Part shown: piece after piece, positions 51,969 to 61,009 of the stretch
Position numbering within the stretch: position 1 is the first letter of the stretch
Layout: each line of letters opens with the position of its first letter
Source: JBCCGG01 sp039029395
Lineage (GTDB): Bacteria; Pseudomonadota; Alphaproteobacteria; Kiloniellales; JAKSDN01
NCBI GenBank assembly: GCA_039029395.1
Contig: JBCCGG010000031.1
Location: 13,573 to 77,572, forward strand
Reading direction: 5' to 3'
DNA length: 64,000 bases
Notes under the pieces: generated by a model
Seen by the model: only the letters and a program-made list of their open reading frames with translations
Database searches by the model: none
What the model was told of the DNA's origin: nothing
Made by a program: the position numbers and the translations under genes

Positions 51969-52432
51969 GAACGTGGAGGCTCGTCGGGCACGAGGTGAAT
52001 GGCCAGAAAGGTCAGCAGCTGAAAGCCGCCCTGCACCATGTGGTTCTGCTCGAGCGCGAACTTCATGACGATCTGATCGGCGATGAAGAAGGCCAGCCAC
52101 AGGCTGAGCGAAACGATGAATGCGTTGTTGACACGACGGCGCCAGCGCTCCGCCGGCTCACGTGGGGTCGCTGCGGCTTGTGCGAAGAGCAGGGTCGAGG
52201 CGAAGGACCAGGCAATGATGCCGGCGAACAGCAATGGCGGCAGCCAGCCAGGTACCTGGTAAGGCGCCAGTGACTCGACCAATGAAGGGTAGTTCGTGTG
52301 CGGCAGCCAGGGCGCCGCGACTGCCCCAATTTCCTTCAGCGCGCCAATGGCGTCGGTCAGAAAGGCGAGCAGCCACCAGATCGCCCAGAACAGCAAGATG
52401 ATGCGCTTGAAGGCGCCAATCGAGATCGTCAC
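51965..52432 (-). CDS. Integral membrane protein of unknown function
   Basis: A 155-residue protein with about four TM helices (near 10-30, 62-82, 102-122 and 130-148). No family is recognised. The GTG start at 52432 lies 28 bases after the stop of the upstream ppdK gene on the same strand, so it is probably at the end of that transcription unit. Confidence 0.65.
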   Translation of the reverse strand: MTISIGAFKRIILLFWAIWWLLAFLTDAIGALKEIGAVAAPWLPHTNYPSLVESLAPYQVPGWLPPLLFAGIIAWSFASTLLFAQAAATPREPAERWRRRVNNAFIVSLSLWLAFFIADQIVMKFALEQNHMVQGGFQLLTFLAIHLVPDEPPRS

Positions 52433-52460
52433 CGCGTGCCCCGATGATTCGTTGCCGCGC

Positions 52461-55127
52461 CTAGCCTTCCCCTTCGATCACAGCTTGCGCAGCCGCCAGC
52501 CTGGCGATCGGCACCCGGTAGGGCGAGCAGGAGACGTAGTCCAGGCCGACCGACTGGCAGAAGCGAATGGAGTCCGGATCACCGCCGTGCTCGCCACAGA
52601 TGCCGAGTTTAATATCGGGTCGGGTCGCGCGGCCACGCTCGGCGCCGATGCGCACCAACTCGCCGACGCCGTCGACGTCAATCGAGATAAAGGGATCTTG
52701 CTCCAGTATGCCGCGCTGCTCGTAGGTGCCAAGGAAGCCGGCCGCGTCGTCGCGCGACAGTCCGAAGGTGGTTTGGGTTAGATCGTTGGTGCCGAAGCTG
52801 AAGAACTCGGCGGCCCGGGCGATCTCGCCGGCCCTAAGGCAAGCGCGTGGCAACTCGATCATAGTGCCGACCAAGTAGGGTACCTGGGCACCACCCTCTG
52901 TCATGACCGTCTCGGCGACCTGATCGACCAGGGCTTTTAGGATCTCCAGCTCCTCGCGCACGGCAATTAGGGGGATCATGATCTCCGGCTCGACCGTGCC
53001 GTCGCCCTCCTTGGCCACTTGCACCGCGGCCTCGAAGATCGCGCGTGCCTGCATCTCGTAGATCTCAGGATAGGTGATACCTAGACGGCAGCCTCGGTGA
53101 CCCAGCATGGGATTGGCCTCGTCGAGCTTGATCGCCCGCATGCGCAGATCGTCCAGCGGCACGCCGGCCGCAATGGCGACCTCGGCCAGCTCCGCCTCGC
53201 CCTTGGGCAGAAACTCGTTGAGCGGCGGATCAAGCAGGCGGATAGTGATCGGCTTGCCCTTCATGATGCGGAAGATTTCGACGAAGTCCTTGCGCTGCAT
53301 GGGCAGAATTTTTTCCAGGGCGCGCCGCCGCCCGGCTTCGGTGTCGGCCAGGATCATCTCGCGCACGGCAACGATTCTCTCGGCGTCGAAGAACATGTGC
53401 TCGGTACGGCAAAGCCCAATGCCTTCGGCGCCGAATCGCTCGGCGGTGCGGCAGTCGAGCGGCGTTTCGGCGTTGGTACGCACCCGCATAGTGCGAAGCG
53501 TGTCAGCCCAGCTCATAAGGGTTGCGAAGTCGCCCGACAGCTCGGGCTGAATGGTCGGCACCTCGCCCAAGATGACCTCGCCGGTCGAGCCATCGATGGT
53601 GATCGTGTCGCCCTCGTTGAGTACGAGGTCACGTGCCCGCATGGTGCCAAGCTTGAGATCGATGCGAAGCTCGCCTGCACCAGCCACGCAGGCCCGGCCC
53701 ATGCCCCGGGCGACCACCGCGGCGTGGCTGGTCATGCCGCCACGGGTTGTCAGAATGGCGCGCGCGGCGTGCATGCCGTGAATGTCCTCGGGGCTTGTCT
53801 CGATGCGGCAGAGGATCACCTCGCGACCGGCCGCCGCTTCGGCCTCGGCCTTGTCGGCCGTGAACACGATTCGCCCTGACGCCGCGCCCGGTGAGGCCGG
53901 CAAACCCCGTGCGATGATGCGGCGCGCTGCCGTCGGGTCCAGACTCGGGTGCAGCAACTGGTCGAGCGAGGTCGGCTCGATGCGGGCGATCGCCTGGCGC
54001 TCGGTGATCAATCCCTCCTCCACCATGTCGACCGCGATCTTGAGCGCGGCACCGGCAGTGCGCTTGCCGCCGCGGGTCTGCAGCATGTAGAGCTTGCCGC
54101 CTTGGACCGTGAACTCGATGTCCTGCATGTCCTTGTAGTGGGCCTCCAGGCGCTGGCGTACCTCGACCAGCTGCGTGAAGACCTCGGGCATGACCTCCTC
54201 CATGGCAGGCAGGTCGGAGGCGTTCTTCTGCTTGCCCTCGAGAGTCAGCTGCTGTGGCGTGCGGATGCCGGCGACCACGTCCTCGCCTTGGGCGTTGACC
54301 AGGTACTCGCCGTAGAACTCGTTTGCACCGGTCGAGGGATCGCGGGTGAAGGCAACGCCGGTCGCACAATCGTCGCCCATGTTGCCGAACACCATGGCCT
54401 GGATGTTGACCGCCGTGCCCCATCCAGAAGGGTAGTTGTGCAGTCGCCGATAGGTAATCGCCCGTTGGTTCATCCAAGAGCCGAACACCGCGCCGACGGC
54501 GGCCCAGATCTGCGCCTTGGGATCCTGGGGAAAGGGCGCGCCGGTCTCCTCCTGCACCTTCGCCTTGTAATCCGCGATCACCGCGCGCCAATCGTCGGCG
54601 CTGAGGTCGGTGTCCAGGATGAGGCCGCGGTCCTCCTTGTGAAGCTCGAGGATCTCCTCGAAGTTATGGTGGTCGACGCCAAGCACCACGTCACTGAACA
54701 TTTGGATGAAGCGCCGGTAGGAGTCGTAGGCAAAACGCCGATCGCCAGAGCGCATCGCCAAGCCTTCGACGGTGTGGTCGTTGAGGCCCAGGTTGAGGAC
54801 CGTGTCCATCATGCCCGGCATGGAAACCCGTGCGCCCGACCGCACCGAGACCAAAAGCGGGTTCTCGGCATCGCCGAAGGTGGCGCCGACTTGACGCTCG
54901 ACCTCGTTGAGCGCCTGGTTCATCTCCTCAGCCAAGGTCTCGGGGTAGTCCCGCTCGTGGTCGTAGAAGTAGGTGCAGGCCTCGGTGGTTACCGTGAAGC
55001 CGGGCGGCACCGGCAGGTCGAGCGCCGACATCTCCGCTAGATTCGCGCCCTTGCCGCCGAGCAGCTCTTTCATGCCGGCGTTGCCTTCGGCCTGACCGCC
55101 GCCAAAGCTGTAGACCCACTTCGTCAT
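52461..55127 (-). CDS. ppdK: Pyruvate, phosphate dikinase
   Basis: An 888-residue enzyme that interconverts pyruvate, ATP and phosphate with phosphoenolpyruvate, AMP and pyrophosphate. Domains in order: an ATP-grasp domain (VYSFGGG, LLGGKGANLAEM), the phosphohistidine domain with the catalytic His in TTRGGMTSHAAVVARG, and the TIM-barrel PEP/pyruvate domain with EGIGLCRTEHMF and FGTNDLTQTTFGLSRDD. ATG 55127 (MTKWVYSFGGG) is the family start; ATG 55142 and a TTG at 55154 are alternatives. It directly follows glyS, an order common in Rhodospirillales-like genomes, and may read through. Confidence 0.97.
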   Translation of the reverse strand: MTKWVYSFGGGQAEGNAGMKELLGGKGANLAEMSALDLPVPPGFTVTTEACTYFYDHERDYPETLAEEMNQALNEVERQVGATFGDAENPLLVSVRSGARVSMPGMMDTVLNLGLNDHTVEGLAMRSGDRRFAYDSYRRFIQMFSDVVLGVDHHNFEEILELHKEDRGLILDTDLSADDWRAVIADYKAKVQEETGAPFPQDPKAQIWAAVGAVFGSWMNQRAITYRRLHNYPSGWGTAVNIQAMVFGNMGDDCATGVAFTRDPSTGANEFYGEYLVNAQGEDVVAGIRTPQQLTLEGKQKNASDLPAMEEVMPEVFTQLVEVRQRLEAHYKDMQDIEFTVQGGKLYMLQTRGGKRTAGAALKIAVDMVEEGLITERQAIARIEPTSLDQLLHPSLDPTAARRIIARGLPASPGAASGRIVFTADKAEAEAAAGREVILCRIETSPEDIHGMHAARAILTTRGGMTSHAAVVARGMGRACVAGAGELRIDLKLGTMRARDLVLNEGDTITIDGSTGEVILGEVPTIQPELSGDFATLMSWADTLRTMRVRTNAETPLDCRTAERFGAEGIGLCRTEHMFFDAERIVAVREMILADTEAGRRRALEKILPMQRKDFVEIFRIMKGKPITIRLLDPPLNEFLPKGEAELAEVAIAAGVPLDDLRMRAIKLDEANPMLGHRGCRLGITYPEIYEMQARAIFEAAVQVAKEGDGTVEPEIMIPLIAVREELEILKALVDQVAETVMTEGGAQVPYLVGTMIELPRACLRAGEIARAAEFFSFGTNDLTQTTFGLSRDDAAGFLGTYEQRGILEQDPFISIDVDGVGELVRIGAERGRATRPDIKLGICGEHGGDPDSIRFCQSVGLDYVSCSPYRVPIARLAAAQAVIEGEG

Positions 55128-55150
55128 GACATCCGTCCGCATGTTGGTGT

Positions 55151-57229
55151 TCAACCTTCAATCTGGCCGAAATCGGCCGCTTGGCGCAGGGTCGCGCCGA
55201 TCGACGAGAGCAGCCGGAGGCGATTTTCCCGCAAGGAGCCGTCCTCGGCATTGACCGTCACCTGGTCGAAAAACTCGTCGACCGGTCGCCGCAGCTGGGC
55301 AAGCGACGACATGGCCATGGTGAAGTCCTCCTCGGCCAGAGCCTTTTCGGCTCCTTGCGCAGCCGAGCCCAGGGCCGCGTGAAGTGTGCTCTCTTCGTCC
55401 TGGGCAAAGCGCTCCGTCTCGACCGGTTGGGCGAAGTCGGCGCCGTCTTTCTTGGCCTCGATGCGCACGATGTTGGCGGCCCGCCGGTAGGCAATCAGCA
55501 AGTTGGCGCCATCGTCGCTGCCGAGGAAGGCCTCGAGCGCCTCGACCCGCTTCAAAAGCCGCACCAAATCGTCCTCGCCGCCCAGCGAAAACACGGCTTG
55601 AATGAGATCGTGGCGTACGCCCCGATCTTTCAGGGCGACCTTGAGGCGCTCGGCCAGGAAATCGATCAGCGCCTCGCCAACCGGCGCGGCTTCGAGATGG
55701 TGGTAGTCCCGCTGGGCGTGCTGGAAGACCTCGAGCAGTGGCAACCTAAGGCGATTTTCGACGATCAGTCGGATCACGCCGAGCGCGGCGCGTCTAAGTG
55801 CGAAGGGATCCTTGGATCCGGTCGGGGTCTGGCCGATCGCAAAAAAGCCGACCAGGGTGTCGATCTTGTCGGCCAAGGCGACGGCAACCGAGACCGGCGC
55901 ACTCGGGCAATGGTCGCTCGGCCCCTGGGGGGAATAGTGCTCTGCAATGGCCTCGGCGACTTCGGCGTTTTCCTCATCGCCCAGCGCGTAGTAGCGCCCC
56001 ATTATGCCTTGCAGCTCGGGAAACTCGCCGACCATACCGGTTACCAGATCAGCCTTGGCTAGGCGCGCCGCGGACCGCACCCGGTCCCGGTCGGCGCCCC
56101 GAATGTAATGGGCGATTTCGACCGCCAAGCTTTGCAAACGCGAGACTTTTTCGGCCAGGGTACCGAGCTTGGCGTGAAAAACGATGTCCTCCAGCGCCGG
56201 CACGCGGTCGGCCAAGGTAGTCTTGCGATCCTGGTCCCAGAAGAAGCGGGCGTCGGCCAGGCGGGCGCGCAGCACCCGCTCATTGCCGGCGACGATCGCC
56301 GCGCCGTCGTCGGCGGTCTCCATGTTGGCGACCAAGATAAAGCTGTGGGCCAGACGACCTTCCGGATTGAGCGTCGAGAAATACTTCTGGTGACTGCGCA
56401 TGGAGGTGGTCAAGACCTCTGGCGGCAGATCCATGAAGGTCTCGTCGATGCGCCCGGCCAGCACCACAGGCCACTCCACCAGCCCGGCAACTTCGTCCAG
56501 CAGCGCCGAATCCTCCTTTAGGGCGAGACCCTGTGCCGCTGCAAGCTCCGCGGCCTGAGTTGCGATCAGATCGCGTCGCTCGGCCGGATCAAGCCGCACC
56601 TTGGCTGCCTCCAGCTTGGCCTTGTAATCGGGAAATCCGCTTACCTCAAAGAAAGTCGGCGCCAGGAAGCGGTGGCCGACCGTGCCCTTGGCAAACGGCA
56701 GCTCGCCCCCCTCTCCCAGTGCCAAGGCACCTTCCAGCGCCTGCCCGTCGAATCGGCACAGCACAGCGCGCAGGGGCCGCACCCAGCGGTGCCCGGCGCC
56801 TGGCCAGCGCATGGATTTTGGCCATGAGAGCGCCCGCACCGCCTGGGACAACAGCTCGGGCAGCACCGCGCTGGTCTTTTGCCCTGCGATCTCGCGCACC
56901 ACCACGTAGAACGCACCCTTGGGATCATCGCGCACCTCGGCCTGGTCCGCCGACTCCAGACCATTGGCTCTCAAGAAACCTTGCAGGGCCTTCTCGGGCG
57001 CGCTCACACGTGGTCCCTTGCGCTCCTCGCGGACATCGGCCTGGCGCAAAGGCAGGCCATCGACCACCAGGGTGAGTCGGCGAGGCGTCACGTAGGCCCG
57101 AGCGCTCTCGAAGCCAAGCCCAGCGGACGCGAGCTGGTCGCCAACCAGGCGCTTGAGGTCGGACGCGGCACGCGCCTGCATACGCGCCGGGATCTCCTCA
57201 GAGAGGAGCTCAAGCAGCAGCTCAGCCAT
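55151..57229 (-). CDS. glyS: Glycyl-tRNA synthetase beta subunit
   Basis: A 692-residue tRNA-binding subunit of the alpha2-beta2 glycyl-tRNA synthetase. The start AELLLELLSEEIPARMQARA and internal WPKSMRW, HRFLAP and VLTTSMRSHQKYF are family signatures. The C-terminal anticodon-binding part includes LRRAALGVIRL and FFDQVTVNAEDGSLRENRL. It overlaps the glyQ stop by 8 bases, and GGGAGG precedes the ATG. Confidence 0.98.
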   Translation of the reverse strand: MAELLLELLSEEIPARMQARAASDLKRLVGDQLASAGLGFESARAYVTPRRLTLVVDGLPLRQADVREERKGPRVSAPEKALQGFLRANGLESADQAEVRDDPKGAFYVVVREIAGQKTSAVLPELLSQAVRALSWPKSMRWPGAGHRWVRPLRAVLCRFDGQALEGALALGEGGELPFAKGTVGHRFLAPTFFEVSGFPDYKAKLEAAKVRLDPAERRDLIATQAAELAAAQGLALKEDSALLDEVAGLVEWPVVLAGRIDETFMDLPPEVLTTSMRSHQKYFSTLNPEGRLAHSFILVANMETADDGAAIVAGNERVLRARLADARFFWDQDRKTTLADRVPALEDIVFHAKLGTLAEKVSRLQSLAVEIAHYIRGADRDRVRSAARLAKADLVTGMVGEFPELQGIMGRYYALGDEENAEVAEAIAEHYSPQGPSDHCPSAPVSVAVALADKIDTLVGFFAIGQTPTGSKDPFALRRAALGVIRLIVENRLRLPLLEVFQHAQRDYHHLEAAPVGEALIDFLAERLKVALKDRGVRHDLIQAVFSLGGEDDLVRLLKRVEALEAFLGSDDGANLLIAYRRAANIVRIEAKKDGADFAQPVETERFAQDEESTLHAALGSAAQGAEKALAEEDFTMAMSSLAQLRRPVDEFFDQVTVNAEDGSLRENRLRLLSSIGATLRQAADFGQIEG

Positions 57230-58175
57230 CGAGTGCCTCCCGACTGGCGACCCAGGCTTCGCAGCAGCCCTTGGCCAAATCGCGAACCCGGCCGATGTAG
57301 GCCTGGCGCTCGGTCACCGAGATCACGCCGCGAGCATCCAACAGATTGAAGATGTGGCTTGCTTTCATGCACTGGTCGTAGGCCGGCAGGGATAGAGGCG
57401 GATCCTGGGCCAAGAGGTGACGGCACTCGGCGGCCACGTCCTGGAAGTGCTGGACTAGTCGGTCGGTGCTTGCGTGCTCGAAGTTGTAGGCGGAGAACTC
57501 GCGCTCGGCCTGGAGGAAGACATCGCCGTAGCTCTTGCCGCCTTCTTCGATCGGCAAACCGTCCCAGTCCAGGTCGTAGACGTTCTCGACACCCTGGACA
57601 TACATTGCCAGGCGCTCCAAGCCGTAGGTCAGCTCCATCGAGACGGGATCGCAATCAATCCCGCCAACCTGCTGAAAATACGTAAACTGTGTGACCTCCA
57701 TACCGTCACACCAGACCTCCCATCCGAGCCCCCAGGCGCCCAGGGTTGGGCTTTCCCAATCATCCTCGACGAAGCGGATGTCGTGGGCCAGGGGGTCAAT
57801 GCCGATCGCCTCAAGTGAGCCTAGGTAGCGCGCCTGGGCATCGTCCGGCGCCGGCTTCATGAGAACCTGGAATTGATAATAGTGTTGCAGGCGGTTGGGG
57901 TTCTCGCCGTAGCGCCCGTCGGTCGGCCGGCGCGAGGGCTGCACGTAGGCTGCCCGCCAGGTGTCCGGCCCGAGCGCACGCAAGGTCGTTGCCGGATGGA
58001 AGGTGCCGGCGCCGACCTCCATGTCGTAGGGCTGCAACAGAACGCAGCCCTGCCCCGCCCAATAATCCTGCAGGCGCAGAATCAGGCGCTGAAAGCAGGT
58101 CTCTGGATTGGCGGTCTTCGGCCGGCTAAGCCCGCCCGCCGCAGGGTCCAAATGCGCCGAGGAGTCCAGGGTCAT
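57222..58175 (-). CDS. glyQ: Glycyl-tRNA synthetase alpha subunit
   Basis: The 317-residue catalytic subunit of the bacterial tetrameric glycyl-tRNA synthetase. CFQRLILRLQDYWAGQGCV, QPYDMEVGAGTFHPATTLR, AYVQPSRRPTDGRYGENPN and LGWEVWCDGMEVTQFTYF are strong family markers. About 20 extra N-terminal residues precede the conserved part. It overlaps glyS, giving stoichiometric translation. Confidence 0.98.
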   Translation of the reverse strand: MTLDSSAHLDPAAGGLSRPKTANPETCFQRLILRLQDYWAGQGCVLLQPYDMEVGAGTFHPATTLRALGPDTWRAAYVQPSRRPTDGRYGENPNRLQHYYQFQVLMKPAPDDAQARYLGSLEAIGIDPLAHDIRFVEDDWESPTLGAWGLGWEVWCDGMEVTQFTYFQQVGGIDCDPVSMELTYGLERLAMYVQGVENVYDLDWDGLPIEEGGKSYGDVFLQAEREFSAYNFEHASTDRLVQHFQDVAAECRHLLAQDPPLSLPAYDQCMKASHIFNLLDARGVISVTERQAYIGRVRDLAKGCCEAWVASREALDG

Positions 58176-58630
58176 GGGGGCGCCCGAGTCTTATGTTGCA
58201 GTGCGAAAAGGGCCGGCAGATTAGCCCTCCCCCTGGTACGAATCAAGCGCGCGGGGGAAATCCACCCGTGCGCTCGCGCCGCTACCCAAACCCCTTCTCT
58301 TCCCGGACCGAACCAATGCCATCAAAGGCTATGAAAGAGGATCTGGACGCGAAGAAGACCACTCGGTCAGACGCACTCGCATCTGGCAGATCTCGACCGC
58401 GCCATGGGCTTCGCAGTTGACGCTCAGGCCCCCTCCTTGGTGGGTTAGACTCCGTGTTTCGCGGTCATCGCCTTCTTCAGGCTCATGGCGTCAAGCTCAG
58501 CCGAAGGCGCCCCGTGGTAGGATCGAGGCCTAGTTTTCCAGCCTCTATGCCGATGTAATTGGTTGTATTATATATATTATAATAACGAGTTATCTAAAAA
58601 TCCTAATGTAAGAAATGATATTTACACTCC
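58176..58630. other. Intergenic region upstream of glyQ
   Basis: 455 bases between the zinc-ribbon gene and glyQ, both on the minus strand. It presumably holds the glyQ promoter, but I found no convincing -35/-10 pair. A very AT-rich block (about 58557-58622) with TATATA runs lies just past the zinc-ribbon stop. No tRNA or supported small gene is seen. Confidence 0.5.
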
Positions 58631-58909
58631 CTAGTATGGACAGTCCGCGCGCCCACAGTTCTGCACCCCGCGGGCCGCCACGTAGGACTTGCAGGTCGGA
58701 CATTGGACCATGTCCTCGGGCTCGTCCTTTGCTGTCGGCCGACCAGTCGCACGCTTGATAAAGTCGGGCTTGCGCCAAGCACTGGTGCGCTTTTGCCGGG
58801 TGGTACCATCTCTGGCCTCCTGCATGCGAGACACCAGTTTGAAGCCGTACCAGACGGCGCTGATAATGGCGACCAGGAGCAGGATCTTTTGTAGTGAGAA
58901 ACCAAGCAT
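58631..58909 (-). CDS. Small membrane-anchored zinc-ribbon protein
   Basis: A 92-residue protein: an N-terminal TM helix (about 6-24, ILLLVAIISAVWYGFKLV), a basic linker, and a zinc ribbon at the end made of CPTCKSYV and CGRADCPY. Proteins with this end and this place near glyQ and sppA are common in alphaproteobacteria, but their function is unknown. It is 51 bases before sppA in the map order and transcribed in the same direction. Confidence 0.75.
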   Translation of the reverse strand: MLGFSLQKILLLVAIISAVWYGFKLVSRMQEARDGTTRQKRTSAWRKPDFIKRATGRPTAKDEPEDMVQCPTCKSYVAARGVQNCGRADCPY

Positions 58910-58960
58910 GGGGCTTTGTAGGCCGGCCGTCAGGTAGCGGTCAAGCGAAGCAGACTTAGG

Positions 58961-59818
58961 TCAAAGCCCAAAACGCGCCCAATGGGCCCGTTCTTGCAAG
59001 CTCGCTAGCAGGCCATCGGCCCAACTGGCCGGCCCGGTTTCGGCCGCACTCGCGCCAAAAGTCTTCTTCCACCAGGGCCTCTTAGGCTCAAGCCGCTTCA
59101 CCACTACCTTATCGCCATAGCGCTCTCGCAGGACCTGGTTTAGATCGCCCAAGCCGTCAATTAGGCCGAGTTCCAGTGCGCGGCCGCCGGTCCAGAATTC
59201 TCCACTGAACAGCATTTCGTCGTCAGCGGTCAGGCGATCACCTCGGCGTGCCCGAACCTGGGCCTTAAAGTGTTCATGAATTTCCACCTGAACTGCCTCG
59301 AGGCGGGCCACATCGTCCGGATCCTCTGGCTTGAATGGGTCCAGCAGCGCCTTCTTGTCGCCCGAGGTGTGGACTCGGCGCTCGATACCGAACCGCTCGA
59401 TCAGGCCCTGAAAGCCAAATCCGGCCGAAATCACGCCAATCGAGCCGACGATCGAGCTGTCATCGGCGTAGATCTCGTCGCCAGCCGTCGCCAGCCAATA
59501 GCCGCCCGAGGCCGCAACGTCCTCGGCGAAAGCGTAGACTGGTACATCGTGCTGTTCAGCGAGTGCTCGGATGCGCCTGGCGATCAACGCCGACTGTACG
59601 GGTGAGCCGCCCGGCGAGTTGATCTCCAGCGCCACAGCCTTGAGGCGCGGCAATTTGAAGGCGCGCTCTATACGGCTCCCAAGGTCAGCCAATGTCAGCC
59701 CCTGGCGCATGGGCCCGAGAGAGCCGATGACTCCAGCCAAGCGCAAGACGGCAACGGTCGGCGGCGGCTCTTTGAACCGCTTGAACGGCAGACGAGACAA
59801 TATTTTGTAGAAGTCCAT
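58961..59818 (-). CDS. sppA: S49-family signal peptide peptidase, SppA type
   Basis: A 285-residue serine protease that would digest released signal peptides at the membrane. The Ser/Lys dyad is S104 in DVAASGGYWLA and K156 in TSGDKKALLDPF. INSPGG and SSIVGSIGVI are typical. It is the short, single-domain form, with no clear TM helix. ATG 59818 is chosen (AGGGACC site); the frame upstream is not conserved. The neighbourhood matches other Rhodospirillales-like genomes. Confidence 0.92.
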   Translation of the reverse strand: MDFYKILSRLPFKRFKEPPPTVAVLRLAGVIGSLGPMRQGLTLADLGSRIERAFKLPRLKAVALEINSPGGSPVQSALIARRIRALAEQHDVPVYAFAEDVAASGGYWLATAGDEIYADDSSIVGSIGVISAGFGFQGLIERFGIERRVHTSGDKKALLDPFKPEDPDDVARLEAVQVEIHEHFKAQVRARRGDRLTADDEMLFSGEFWTGGRALELGLIDGLGDLNQVLRERYGDKVVVKRLEPKRPWWKKTFGASAAETGPASWADGLLASLQERAHWARFGL

Positions 59819-59867
59819 GGTCCCTAGATGGCATGCCCGGCTGGGCTTGCCAATAGGCCGAAGATAC

Positions 59868-60599
59868 TTATGGCTCCAGTGCCCCGCCACCCCGCAAAAT
59901 GGCATCGGCACGGGAAGTGAAATGCCCGTTCGCCTCGTGCAGCACCAATCCGGCACCGAGGGTCAGCGGGCCAGCGACCCCTTTTCGGGCACTAACGATC
60001 ACGCGCTTGGCAGGCTTGCCCCGGGCGGGCCAGAGCGGCGTGATCCGCAGTTGGCCCGAGCCAACCCGCAGAAGCGCCAGAACCTCGTCCAGACGGTCAG
60101 CCCGGTGAATTAGGGTTATCCAGCCTCGGGGCCGGAGATGATGAAGCGCAGACCGCAGCCATTGGGCCAAGCCCGCCAGGTCCTCCCGCGTCGCCAATGC
60201 CTTCGTCGGAGCGGCCGCCGGGCGTCCTCGCTCGGCACCATGAAACGGCGGATTGCAAATTACTTGGTCGAACACAGCGCCCCGAAATGGGCTCTGGGCC
60301 ACGTCCCCGACAACCGGCTCGAAGCGGCCCGACAGGCCATTGAGCACGGCGTTGACGCCCGCCAGGTTGGCATGACCTTCCACGAGCTCGAGGCCGACCA
60401 CATGACAACCCGGATGCCTGGTCAAGAGGGCTAGGCCGGCCGTGCCAACCCCACACCCCAAGTCCAACACTCGGTCGCCAGGGCACGCTTCGACCGCAGC
60501 GGCGAGTAAGAAGGGGTCTATGGCGGCCCGGTAGCCCGTAGCCGGCTGCCGGAGGCGCAGACGCCCGCCAAGTACGGCATCCTCCGTGGTCTCTGTCAC
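59868..60599 (-). CDS. N6-adenine methyltransferase, TrmN6-like
   Basis: A 243-residue AdoMet-dependent methyltransferase. The AdoMet loop is VLDLGCGVGTAGLAL (about 40-54), and the N6-adenine catalytic motif is ICNPPFH. YfiC/TrmN6 relatives methylate A37 of tRNA1Val, the likeliest role. The start is GTG 60599, immediately after the DUF2007 gene's stop, so the two are in one operon. Confidence 0.88.
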   Translation of the reverse strand: MTETTEDAVLGGRLRLRQPATGYRAAIDPFLLAAAVEACPGDRVLDLGCGVGTAGLALLTRHPGCHVVGLELVEGHANLAGVNAVLNGLSGRFEPVVGDVAQSPFRGAVFDQVICNPPFHGAERGRPAAAPTKALATREDLAGLAQWLRSALHHLRPRGWITLIHRADRLDEVLALLRVGSGQLRITPLWPARGKPAKRVIVSARKGVAGPLTLGAGLVLHEANGHFTSRADAILRGGGALEP

Positions 60600-60809
60600 C
60601 TAGAGCCGCTCTCCGGCGTCGAGAAGAAGATTGCGGGCTTGCCGGTAGTCGTCGTCGATCACCATCAAGCGGCGTGGGATAGCCCCAGCTGATCCCTCTA
60701 GAATTGATGTATGCTCGTCCAGCACGAGGGCCTCGATACCGGCATCGGCCAAAAGAGCCTTAAGCCAGGAAAGCTTAACCACGTCGTTTGTGCGCAAGAG
60801 CTCCTTCAT
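60600..60809 (-). CDS. DUF2007 small protein
   Basis: A 69-residue protein matching DUF2007 (putative signal-transducing protein). It starts KELLRTNDVVKLSWLKALLADAGI, followed by ALVLDEHTS and RLMVIDDDYRQARNLL. The fold resembles a small alpha/beta domain of the PII/ferredoxin type. Function unknown. Directly upstream of the TrmN6-like gene with no gap. Confidence 0.85.
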   Translation of the reverse strand: MKELLRTNDVVKLSWLKALLADAGIEALVLDEHTSILEGSAGAIPRRLMVIDDDYRQARNLLLDAGERL

Positions 60810-60910
60810 CGTCGCTCCAAGGCCTCCTTTGCCTTAACCCATTGCCGGTCCTTCAGAAACAGCCCGGGCTTGACCGCTCGGAATGCGGGCCTATGGTGCC
60901 TGCTTTGTTG

Positions 60911-60939
60911 CCGACAGGAAAGGTATCTAGGTGTATAAT
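60911..60939 (+). promoter_or_regulatory. Probable promoter of the polyprenyl diphosphate synthase gene
   Basis: A consensus TATAAT at 60934-60939 is preceded, 17 bases upstream, by CCGACA (60911-60916), a partial -35 match. The predicted start is about 65 bases upstream of the coding region, in the 200-base gap from the divergent DUF2007 gene. Confidence 0.5.
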
Positions 60940-61009
60940 AGACGAAAAGCTGCCCCGGTCAGTGGGGCTGTGCTAGAGCGACTGGGGTAGGATTAGGGGA
61001 AGGGTCTTG